A stretch of DNA of 50,809 nucleotides from a virus: the IMG/VR virus record IMGVR_UViG_3300044700_000325, positions 1 through 50,809 of that record. One strand, 5' to 3'. The notes beneath the pieces are model-generated. The model was given only the letters and a program-made list of their open reading frames with translations, did no database searches and had not been told where the DNA came from. The translations under genes were made by a program, and so were the position numbers. Every line of letters starts with the position of its first letter. Within the stretch, counting starts at the first letter, position 1. Positions 12,301-17,484 of the stretch are shown here, one piece after another.

Positions 12301-15300
12301 TGGGGTTTGAGTAATCGTGTTCGTCGGTGTAACAGTTCTTGTTGGGGTTTGGGTGATTGTGTTAGTTGGGGTTTGGGTGATAGTATTAGTCGGTGTTGAT
12401 GTGTTCGTTGGTGTCTGTGTTATAGTATTTGTTGGTGTTTGAGTAATTGTGTTCGTTGGTGTAACAGTTCTTGTTGGGGTTTGGGTTATAGTGTTTGTAG
12501 GTGTTTGAGTTACAGTGTTCGTTGGTGTTGAAGTGTTAGTTGACGTTATTGTGTTAGTTGGTGTCTGTGTAATAGTGTTAGTTGGTGTTTGGGTTATTGT
12601 ATTTGTATTTGTTTGTGTTTGTGTTCTTGTGTTGGTAGGTGTTGAGGTGTTTGTTGGTGTTATTGTGTTAGTTGGTGTTACTGTGTTGGTAGGTGTTGAG
12701 GTGTTTGTTGGTGGAGGTGTAGCACCTGGGCTTAGTGTGGGTGTTGGGGTTACATCTGAAGTTCTTGTCACCGTAGGTGTTATTGTCTTAGTTGGGGTGT
12801 TAGTTTGGGTTGGTGTGTTTGTTGGTGTATTTGTTGAAGTCTGAGTTATTGTATTTGTAGGTGTTGAGGTGTTTGTTGGTGTTTGAGTACTGGTATTCGT
12901 TGGTGTTTGTGTGATAGTATTAGTTGGTGTAATTGTGTTAGTTGGTGTTAACGTATTAGTTGGGGTTTGGGTAATTGTGTTAGTTGGTGTTACAGTATTA
13001 GTGGATGTAATAGTGTTAGTTGGGGTTTGAGTAATAGTGTTAGTTGGGGTTTGGGTAATTGTGTTAGTTGGTGTTTGTGTGATAGTATTAGTTGGTGTTG
13101 ATGTGATAGTGTTAGTTGGTGTTGAAGTATTTGTTGGTGTTGAAGTATTTGTCGGTGTTTGAGTTATTGTATTTGTTGGGGTTTGAGTTATTGTATTAGT
13201 AGGAGTTATAGTATTGGTGGGTGTTTGTGTGATAGTATTGGTAGGTGTTTGTGTGATAGTGTTTGTTGGTGTTTGTGTGATAGTATTGGTAGGTGTGTTA
13301 GTTGGGGTTGATGTTTGAGTATTTGTTGGTGTTTGAGTATTAGTTGGGGTTGATGTTATAGTGTTAGTTGGTGTTTGAGTAGTGGTAGGTGTTGGGGTGG
13401 GTGTAGGACAAATACCGATATTTGAAGATAACATAGAATTACCACCAAATGAACCCGTCCATGTATTTGAAAAATCGTCTAAAGGGTAATCGCTATTAAC
13501 ATTTAATATACTATAAACGGAACCACCACCGATTAATGATGAATACTTCCAAAGTGATAATGTGGTATCAAACCAAACGTATCCAACTACAGTGAATGAA
13601 TCAATAATCCCATAGTAAGGTTTACCGTAAACAAACCCACTTGCGGTTGTGTTATAAAGAATCTGACCTGGTGTTATGTTATTTGTGTGTCTAAAACAAA
13701 TCAACGGTGGTGACGTTGGTGTCGGGGTTTGCGTGTTTGTTTGGGTATTAGTCGGTGTTTGGGTGTTAGTCGATGTTTGTGTTTGAGTTCTTGTATTTGT
13801 TGGTGTTTGTGTTTGAGTTCTTGTATTTGTTGGTGTTTTAGTATTTGTTGGTGTCTGTGTGTTAGTTGTTGTTGGTGTCGGTGTCGGACAAGGGTGGGTT
13901 GAATTACAATTAACACAACCATTACCTGTGTCTACGTATACATCGTTATAATTACCGTTCCAAAATAAATCAGGGGTTTCACCTCCAGGTCCTGAAGATA
14001 GGATTGTATAACAAAATCCATTAGTATCTGAAACTACAAATGATGAATATGTTGGGAAAAAAGTTGGGGTGAAAATAATTGGTAATTCCATAAACCCTGT
14101 AATACCATTACAACAACTTTCAACGAAGAATAAATCATACGGTGTTGTTGGTGTTGGTGTTTGAGTTGTGGTAGGTGTGTTTGTTATGGTATTTGTTGGG
14201 GTTTGAGTAATTGTGTTAGTAGGTGTGTTGGTATTTGTCGTTGTATTTGTTGGTGTTACGGTTACGGTAGGTGTTTGGGTTTTTGTTGATGTATTTGTAG
14301 GTGTAACAGTTCTGGTAGGTGTTTGTGTAATCGTGTTAGTTGGCGTTTGTGTTATAGTGTTTGTAGGTGTTACTGTGTTAGTAGGGGTTTGTGTTATAGT
14401 ATTAGTTGGTGTTTGTGTGATAGTGTTAGTTGGCGTTACAGTTTTTGTTGGGGTTTGGGTATTTGTGTTGGTAACTGTATTTGTTGGTGTTTGGGTTATG
14501 GTATTTGTTGGTGTTGATGTAATAGTATTTGTTGGTGTTACAGTTCTTGTTGGGGTTTGAGTAATTGTATTAGTCGGGGTTTGAGTAATAGTGTTAGTTG
14601 GGGTTTGAGTTTGTGTAATCGTATTAGTTGGGGTTTGAGTTTGTGTTTGTGTAATTGTATTTGTTGGTGTTTGAGTTCTTGTTGGTGTTTGGGTGTTTGT
14701 TTGGGTTTGAGTTTGAGTTATAGTATTTGTTGGAGTTTGAGTTATAGTATTTGTTGGGGTTTGAGTAATAGTATTTGTTGGTGTTTGAGTTCTTGTTGGG
14801 GTTTGTGTTTGGGTAATTGTGTTTGTGGGTGTGTTGGTTGATGTTATAGTATTAGTTGGCGTTTGAGTTGGTGTTTCAGTATTCGTTGGTGTTTGAGTTC
14901 TTGTATTGGTTGGTGTTTGAGTTCTTGTATTTGTTGGTGTCTGTGTTTGTGTGATAGTATTTGTTGGTGTCTGTGTTGGTGTAATAGTGTTTGTTGGTGT
15001 GACAGTGTTTGTTGGTGTAATAGTGTTTGTTGGTGTGTTAGTTGGGGTTTGTGTGTTAGTCGGGGTTTGAGTAATTGTGTTAGTTGGTGTAACTGTATTT
15101 GTTGGTGTAATAGTGTTAGTCGGTGTTTGAGTTCTTGTGTTAGTTGGGGTTTGAGTTATAGTATTAGTTGGTGTTTGGGTTTGTGTAATAGTGTTAGTTG
15201 GTGTGTTAGTTGGTGTGACTGTATTAGTCGGTGTAACTGTATTTGTTTGTGTTACTGTTTGAGTTGGTGTTTCTGTAACAGTTGGCGTTTGAGTTGGTGT

Positions 15301-16230
15301 TTCTGTAACAGTTGGAGTTTGAGTAATTGTGTTAGTTGGTGTTTGAGTTGGGGTTTCTGTGACAGTTGGTGTTTGAGTTGATGTTTTAGTAACAGTTGGT
15401 GTTTGAGTTGGGGTTATTGTGTTAGTTGTTGTAACAGTTGGTGTTGGTGTTGGTGTTAAACACAAATAACTTGGATTCTCAATTTGGCAATCATAACAAT
15501 TAGTTGATTGACCCATAAATTGGTGTTGGAATATAATTGTTGAACTTGTACTTCCAATATATTGAGCACAACCTTCAAAGTTTGTATTTGTAATAAAATA
15601 GGTCCCACCTAATGGTGAATATGATGCCGGAATATTAGATATTCTAAATTCATAAGTTGAATCACAACAACTTCTAAAACTACCAACGATTGGTGGTAAA
15701 GTTGGTGTTATTGTAGGAGTTGGTGTTGGTGTCGGTGATGGGTCAGGACATCCGTTAGTATCACAACCATTAATTGGCGGAGGAATATAACCAGGGTCTG
15801 ATATTGATGGGTTATAACCACAAAAATATAAAGTTGTATTACCAAGAATTGTTGTTGTTAATATATTACCATCACATAAAGTTATAGTGAATGGTACTGG
15901 GTTAACGCTAGGATTAATTAAAGTATAACACTTACACTTATTAGGTGTTGGTGTTACTGTTGGTGTGTTTGTATTAGTTGGAGTTGGGGTGGGTGTTGGT
16001 TTACATGATAAATATAATAATTCCTCACAACCTTTTGAGTCAGTGGCGATAACTAAAACTTCAGATAATGGTTCATCACCATCAAAAAAAACAGGTGATG
16101 GTATTTCTAAAACAGGCGGTACTGATACAACACCTGTCAAGACAACTTCACAGTATGTTCTTGTTAAATCACAGATTGTTATATCGTAAGGTGAATGCCC
16201 CGTTAAACTTGTTATATATATTACACTCAT
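3352..16230 (-). CDS. Giant mucin-like multidomain fibre/adhesin protein (4292 residues)
   Basis: One open frame of 12.9 kb. A small N-terminal domain (residues 1-75) is followed by about a dozen Thr/Pro/Asn/Gln-rich tracts in which nearly every second residue is Thr ([12 protein letters not shown] style). The tracts separate globular modules: a six-Cys module in five or six copies, a 'GYVW/GGSVYA' module in three, a unique beta-rich module near residues 1400-1575, a P-domain-like jelly roll near 2207-2381, a PA14-like domain near 2561-2801, another unique module near 3050-3260, and a C-terminal LamG/concanavalin-like domain near 4067-4292. No signal peptide or membrane segment is seen. It sits with three other fibre genes, so a long receptor-, glycan- or mucus-binding virion fibre is likely. 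The exact virion location is unknown. Confidence 0.9.
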   Translation of the reverse strand: MSVIYITSLTGHSPYDITICDLTRTYCEVVLTGVVSVPPVLEIPSPVFFDGDEPLSEVLVIATDSKGCEELLYLSCKPTPTPTPTNTNTPTVTPTPNKCKCYTLINPSVNPVPFTITLCDGNILTTTILGNTTLYFCGYNPSISDPGYIPPPINGCDTNGCPDPSPTPTPTPTITPTLPPIVGSFRSCCDSTYEFRISNIPASYSPLGGTYFITNTNFEGCAQYIGSTSSTIIFQHQFMGQSTNCYDCQIENPSYLCLTPTPTPTVTTTNTITPTQTPTVTKTSTQTPTVTETPTQTPTNTITQTPTVTETPTQTPTVTETPTQTVTQTNTVTPTNTVTPTNTPTNTITQTQTPTNTITQTPTNTRTQTPTNTITPTNTVTPTNTITQTPTNTQTPTNTPTNTITPTNTVTPTNTITPTQTPTNTITQTQTPTNTRTQTPTNTRTQTPTNTETPTQTPTNTITSTNTPTNTITQTQTPTRTQTPTNTITQTPTNTITQTPTNTITQTQTQTNTQTPTRTQTPTNTITQTQTQTPTNTITQTQTPTNTITQTPTNTITQTPTRTVTPTNTITSTPTNTITQTPTNTVTNTNTQTPTKTVTPTNTITQTPTNTITQTPTNTVTPTNTITQTPTNTITQTPTRTVTPTNTSTKTQTPTVTVTPTNTTTNTNTPTNTITQTPTNTITNTPTTTQTPTPTTPYDLFFVESCCNGITGFMELPIIFTPTFFPTYSSFVVSDTNGFCYTILSSGPGGETPDLFWNGNYNDVYVDTGNGCVNCNSTHPCPTPTPTTTNTQTPTNTKTPTNTRTQTQTPTNTRTQTQTSTNTQTPTNTQTNTQTPTPTSPPLICFRHTNNITPGQILYNTTASGFVYGKPYYGIIDSFTVVGYVWFDTTLSLWKYSSLIGGGSVYSILNVNSDYPLDDFSNTWTGSFGGNSMLSSNIGICPTPTPTPTTTQTPTNTITSTPTNTQTPTNTQTSTPTNTPTNTITQTPTNTITQTPTNTITQTPTNTITPTNTITQTPTNTITQTPTNTSTPTNTSTPTNTITSTPTNTITQTPTNTITQTPTNTITQTPTNTITSTNTVTPTNTITQTPTNTLTPTNTITPTNTITQTPTNTSTQTPTNTSTPTNTITQTSTNTPTNTPTQTNTPTKTITPTVTRTSDVTPTPTLSPGATPPPTNTSTPTNTVTPTNTITPTNTSTPTNTRTQTQTNTNTITQTPTNTITQTPTNTITSTNTSTPTNTVTQTPTNTITQTPTRTVTPTNTITQTPTNTITQTPTNTSTPTNTITQTPTNTITQTPTRTVTPTNTITQTPTNTITQTPTNTITRTSTPTNTITQTQTNTITQTPTNTSTPTKTSTPTNTITQTPTNTSTQTQTPTKTPTNTQTQTQTPTPTTTQTPTPTKPCYPGADYVVFVYNFPPGSGTDLDTETTLINPLTQGPLGYCTTGNLPSGVYGGPYLYWGGDNINSQGSETIYVNLKTLKITYPSLPSIQFTAKANWFTSVGTGALNITMYSYSGGTMVGDSNFGFQNVGGVLLAQRNFPQSPLTILNSQCTQTQCIGTFTYDIISGCILGSLPCIEPTPTPTPTVTQTQTPTNTITQTQTPTNTITQTQTPTNTITQTQTPTNTITQTQTVTRTNTPTRTQTPTNTPTNTVTPTNTITQTPTNTVTPTKTQTPTNTITQTPTNTITQTPTNTKTPTQTPTNTITQTPTNTITQTPTRTQTPTNTITQTPTNTRTQTQTPTNTITQTPTNTITQTPTNTITQTPTTPYSIFDVLSCCSSSPGSFYMSLPTIYQPVIGPPGGNSYIYSVVDTTGQCFVVNELITSPLPPNKFWNGNINQVYEAINSNPCIQCNTFNPCPTPTPTPTITQTPTNTVTPTNTITPTNTITQTPTNTRTQTQTNTITQTQTPTNTITQTPTNTITQTPTNTKTPTNTPTNTQTQTPTNTITPTVTQTPTNTITPTVTQTPTNTETPTQTPTNTPTNTITRTQTPTNTNTQTQTPTPSPLICFTTFNPNGSWSSNVSPSGVYNNRPYYIIPNTDLSVFGYVWYSPSLDKWTFSTLLDGGSVYARLSSPSPYPVSDLTIVWLNTFGGTSGMSKSSLGFCPTPTNTPTITNTPTNTLTPTNTPTNTITPTNTPTNTITPTNTITQTPTNTRTQTPTNTRTQTPTRTVTPNITPTNTQTRTQTPTVTKTPTNTPTNTNTPSPTPPIDCHCFNANGVIIPSLGNPTTNPILFNVSGLDSPITRIELRISGYSHSQTNDVGMILLGPDYLTHNTSTALITGRQGNNSISNVDVTLTNYSGTLWDGYSPGTFTNDPQVNYTTYWNNATLPQYSAGQSGYSLSTFIGMSHTIANGTWGLYIQDFGVNNGGSISGFTLCICDYVVAPSQTPTATITPTKTPTPNITPTNTQTRTQTPTNTQTRTQTPTNTQTNTQTRTPNITPTNTPTNTNTQTNTPTKTTTQTPTRTVTPTNTITQTPTRTVTPTNTITQTPTNTRTPDITPTNTITSTPTPTTTRTVTPTNTITSTPTNTITSTPTNTVTPTNTATQTQTSTQTPTQTVTPSRRCIDVCDVTPAIPPISQYPVGPGNKNGSYCQNGTQIYLESDYSIPTCFTTTTPSYTLVTPDVWRSTDSFTGPLNRVGIYSNPTSLGDQKWIGFTKCIDIPVGKRYFIGMVSDNNFKFSIDGVLFSNSYTCSPCTAQAFYHFRVYEVYLSAGRHVIEMVSYNCDGLASMAAEIYDNTVSELINATSVSQLNRIFTTESYQTGGPYYFDVVQTSGGTPTTNGYTCPPGYVYACEECYYYCNTCITRTPTKTPTQTPTNTITPTVTETPTQTPTNTVTRTQTPTNTVTRTQTPTNTVTRTQTQTPTNTITQTPTNTVTRTQTQTPTTPYSIFQIQSCCDSSLHIMSLPTFYTPYFDFDEFYTVTWSVIGTDGFCYKIIGTTTGLPNKIWNNQTPTQNSAFQVNPCVECVQTNICPTPTPTPTITRTSTPTNTITQTPTNTITRTVTPTRTVTPTNTITPTNTITPTNTVTRTQTPTNTITQTKTPTPTTTPAGYVFCPNVSLTWPNTIDYILYNGGFTDFDEGYMVTPITLPTTFAQNATFSDKLYVGTNGYFTIFTGLTSYSDPGTPYVGPPASLGGNPGDNWLEPGLVMVGQGQGDIQNVWYKTGTDNNGKFYAKLIVYGGRYGDTTTPTSWIGNFYRDNQSQWLEVMIKSTSVIQGNAGPYNSAGDVSSMASYSSQVWRSDLNGQNWLRMGFGIVSNSAICPTPTPTPTTTQTQTPTQTKTPTQTITQTKTPTQTITQTKTPTPTNTQTPTQTKTQTPTKTTPYTLFNVVSCCDLVTEFKILLPTIYTPSASPFFTWVVKDTLGQCYQILLSTATGVANKVWNGTYAVKDFVGDKCVECTNSNPCPTQTPTQTRTQTPTQTQTPTQTPTQTPTRTQTPSVTRTQTPTNTRTQTPTRTVTPTSVPHLCSMAGYVYDNTCTSLYCVSPCYSLTCVYPESNCVLPSTCINDPITYSYSIPMIAVDFLDDKFFNITCSDLDTFNCNSDWEDFDTAYRANRDLYMKDANNNNQLVFSGWPSNTYPLTSYYQFFGNNNTTFSKGKLRNVNFKGFRTLNHYENWNIPNNCTTSLSAIFTGITSFSFLAPINNISLAPTPNVIGKFVMTTGTTQSTYFWNPSGSTWTDINSTSCIALNMKDLLNEMVSSRNQLGQKKSSLILSQFPFLSIGIYIPTFQFVKYKSYTLPAGPLSLTNDGMMIEEPSTPLTYIGCLEDTSTYKMVLPKSLPYNTVVKDNNGLCYNAFQEWPINSSYNGTLLYQSGTTTFVTCPTCTNVVTLDIVAQTNLNPYYACDTVTSTSMVYRVNNGTWITLTNVISANDTTYTILNSITVGVGVIVDIYFPGIKWGVGYLTNDYTSRCDNQYYSFTVSTVASGVIYFNLNSKITTLPVPPYTQSLCGFDPCPVYVEPTPWRWRWRDWTNDTTTTVYSDVKGTYGTSPYYEIPTTNYSGTQSYVWYNTSTSSWNNSSVLGSGDLYATLQNSSPTEPLSSPFNEWETLSYQSTSIIGSTPQYPIESDGLILWLDAGSDLSWPGSGTVWNDITNNNVNGNFITLPNPTTPTFLPDKMGGFYFNGTNQKVAFPANPTISGITTVVSVEVWLKPTNLSNVGKTQIFSKDSNSGFRMWIETNGCLSILGGSPISPFYQQYTSTASTVVNQWVHLVGVWSPSGFFTYINGVSGGYDNSKILQQQANSGILEIGVFTGNAYWFEGVQSVFRVYDRILTSDEVLSNFNSQKDRFGL
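3355..4030 (-). other. LamG/concanavalin-like C-terminal domain of the giant fibre
   Basis: It opens with SDGLILWLDAGS and includes WNDITNNNVNGN, FNGTNQKVAF, VEVWLKP, NQWVHLVGVW and FRVYDRILTSDEVLSNF. This is the usual strand order of Laminin_G_3 domains, which commonly bind glycans. The same architecture ends the fibre gene at 18875-22060. Confidence 0.8.
7652..7750 (-). repeat. Exact 30-base tandem repeat, 3.3 copies
   Basis: The plus strand shows the same 30-base unit three times in a row (starting GTTTGAGTTCTTGTGACTGT), plus a partial copy. On the coding strand each unit encodes ten residues of the Thr-every-second-residue tract. Perfect identity between copies indicates a recent expansion. 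Confidence 0.9.
7830..8550 (-). other. PA14-like domain of the giant fibre
   Basis: The stretch includes KWIGFTKCIDIPVGKRYF, IGMVSDNNFKFSIDGVLF, YEVYLSAGRHVIEMVSY and LASMAAEIYDN. This is the PA14-type order of a solvent-exposed 'D/N..+..iDG' strand, an 'l.aG.+.i.' strand and a closing hydrophobic strand. PA14 domains bind carbohydrates in adhesins. The call is by pattern only. Confidence 0.55.
9090..9610 (-). other. P-domain-like jelly roll of the giant fibre
   Basis: The segment from FNVSGLDSPITRIELRISG through DVGMILLGPDYLTHN to ANGTWGLYIQDFGVNNGG and SISGFTLCICD follows the proprotein-convertase P-domain pattern: 'H...DL...L.sP', 'NGtW.L.v.D...g..G.l..w.L'. Such domains are common C-terminal modules of secreted Bacteroidetes proteins. 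Two Cys residues near the end (CICD) may pair with the CHC at the start. Confidence 0.7.
11391..11477 (-). repeat. 30-base tandem repeat in the Thr-rich tract, about 2.9 copies
   Basis: The plus strand repeats a unit starting TGTTTGTGTTTGTGTAATCG followed by TATTAGTTGG two full times with flanking partial copies. It encodes a ten-residue TNTITQTQTP-type unit on the minus strand. This is a second, independent recent expansion inside the same gene. Confidence 0.85.
12031..13410 (-). repeat. Longest Thr-x-Thr-x low-complexity tract
   Basis: About 460 residues of [12 protein letters not shown]-like sequence with no globular break. Thr occupies almost every second position and Pro recurs every four or six residues. 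The plus strand is nearly pure G/T with a few A, giving extreme strand bias. Thr and Pro codons vary (ACA, ACT, ACC; CCA, CCT, CCC) while the residue pattern is kept, which suggests selection on the protein. Confidence 0.95.
14139..15460 (-). repeat. Second long Thr-x-Thr-x tract
   Basis: About 440 residues with the same alternating Thr pattern. It lies between the first two six-Cys modules (counting from the N-terminus) and has more VTET and TQTPTNT variants near its start. Other, shorter tracts lie at about 5845-6012, 6262-6450, 7084-7318, 7575-7826, 8555-9085, 9611-9925, 10224-10665, 10934-11505 and 13711-13890. Confidence 0.95.
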
Positions 16231-16237
16231 TTAAAAA

Positions 16238-16244
16238 ATAAATA
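16238..16244 (-). promoter_or_regulatory. Candidate late promoter (GGTATTTAT) of the giant fibre gene
   Basis: The minus strand reads AGGTATTTATTTTTT, with only 7 bases between the motif and the ATG at 16230. It lies in the 83-base gap that separates this gene from the preceding fibre gene. Confidence 0.5.
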
Positions 16245-16313
16245 CCTAAAAAATTGATATTTTAACATTTTGATTATTAAAATATAATAAGTTTTTTTTG
16301 AAAATCTTAAATA

Positions 16314-17480
16314 TTAAAAATCAACACAGTTAACACTATTAAACATTCCACATATTGAGTTTTGTAATAATGTTGTAATTTGATTATTAGAAATAATAGT
16401 TGACGGTAATGATGAATTGTATTTTGATAATAGTATCATACCGATAAACCCATTTTTACCTATAACAGTTACGGTTGAGTCTAATTGATTTGGGTTAGAT
16501 ACGCTACCTCGATTATCTTCAACACCTGAAATTACTGTACCCCAATTTGGTGATTCTACAGTAAACCAAACATATTCAATTGATGGACAAGGTGTTTGTC
16601 CTGATAAGAAGACAGGATTGACACCTATATTACTATAACGATACCAACTACCGTTAATATTATCACAACTATATGTCCCTTCGGTTAACGTGACCTCACG
16701 AGTTATTGTGTATGGACCATAAGTTGGGTCATTATCTGAAATAATCGCAGGTAACCCAAGTTCAGCAATTGAATGAGGACTAATGGTTGTCCCTAAATTA
16801 ACCAATGTTATTTGAGGCCAAATGTTTGGTTTACTGACAAAAAAGTCAACACCGATAGTTCCATAAACTTTTGGGAAAGGAGTGTTTAATAAAATGGTGT
16901 TACCAACATTAAACATACGTAAACCACCTGTGTTAATAAAAGTAGACCCAGGTAAATAGGAATATGTGTAATAATTAGTTATTGATGAATAAGATGGAAA
17001 TGAATTATTATTCCACCAAACATTGTATTTTTGAAAACAACTTAATGGTGTTAATGTTGGTGTTGGGGTTCTTGTTAATGTTGGTGTTGGTGTTTTTGTA
17101 AATGTTGGGGTAACTGTTGGTGTTACAGTTGATGTTGGTGTTGGTGAAATTAAACAAGGGTTTGGTGTGATTGTTGGGGTTGGTGTTTTTGTTGGAGTTT
17201 TAGTGACGGTTGGTGTTATTGTGTTAGTTGGGGTTTGTGTTGGTGTTGGTCTAACAACGTTCATAATATTTGGGCATGTCGAATTACTAACTAATATTGT
17301 GTAAGTTCCAAATACATCGCGAGGTGGTATTAATGTTGAAGGGTCAAACGTGTATGGTAATATGATTTGACCGAATTCTTTATTTAAATTTATTGTGACA
17401 TTATCATTATCAGGTTTAAATAAAATATTAGCTGACTCACCGTCATAATTAACACTTGATATTACTATTGTATTACTCAT
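16314..17480 (-). CDS. Fibre-type virion protein with Thr/Pro linker
   Basis: A 388-residue protein. Residues 1-80 (TIVISSVNYDGESANILF... DVFGTYTILVSN) share a domain with the start of the next upstream gene (TVVIGTRNYSGETADITFYP... IFGTYELFFSS). Then comes a Pro-Thr linker (about 81-145, [23 protein letters not shown]), then a beta-rich C-terminal domain of about 240 residues with several Cys and Trp that I do not recognise. It begins 4 bases after the protease-fibre gene. It is probably a shorter paralogue-type fibre or adaptor sharing the same attachment domain. Confidence 0.8.
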   Translation of the reverse strand: MSNTIVISSVNYDGESANILFKPDNDNVTINLNKEFGQIILPYTFDPSTLIPPRDVFGTYTILVSNSTCPNIMNVVRPTPTQTPTNTITPTVTKTPTKTPTPTITPNPCLISPTPTSTVTPTVTPTFTKTPTPTLTRTPTPTLTPLSCFQKYNVWWNNNSFPSYSSITNYYTYSYLPGSTFINTGGLRMFNVGNTILLNTPFPKVYGTIGVDFFVSKPNIWPQITLVNLGTTISPHSIAELGLPAIISDNDPTYGPYTITREVTLTEGTYSCDNINGSWYRYSNIGVNPVFLSGQTPCPSIEYVWFTVESPNWGTVISGVEDNRGSVSNPNQLDSTVTVIGKNGFIGMILLSKYNSSLPSTIISNNQITTLLQNSICGMFNSVNCVDF

Positions 17481-17484
17481 TTAA

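Larger units (their letters stand above)
6015..15695 (-). repeat. Repeated six-Cys globular module of the giant fibre
   Basis: Copies lie at about 6015-6260, 7320-7570, 10670-10930, 13895-14135 and, more diverged, 15465-15695; a distant relative is near 4745-4975. Each runs SCC (or CC), 'lPt.y.P', 'v.D..G.CY', 'WNG', then 'C..C...NPCPTPTPT', over roughly 90 residues. The four closest copies are clearly paralogous but diverged, so the module was duplicated within the gene. A second module (YVW.., GGSVYA.L) recurs at about 13415-13700, 9930-10220 and 4085-4260. Confidence 0.8.

Noticed and set aside
12031-13410. N-glycosylation sequons in the Asn-rich tracts
   Set aside because: Asn is almost always followed by Thr and then a non-Ser/Thr residue (N-T-I, N-T-V, N-T-P), so N-x-S/T sequons are rare; O-linked sugar on Thr fits better.
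5872-15381. Many plus-strand open frames rich in Cys/Trp/Ser or Val/Gly opposite the giant fibre gene
   Set aside because: They are mirror translations of the G/T-only strand of the Thr-rich repeats; stops are rare there by composition. They have no start signals and no domain pattern.
8555-15460. Regularly spaced repeats that could look like a CRISPR array
   Set aside because: The repeats are in frame, lack unique spacers of constant length, and encode a continuous protein with globular domains between tracts; no cas genes are present.
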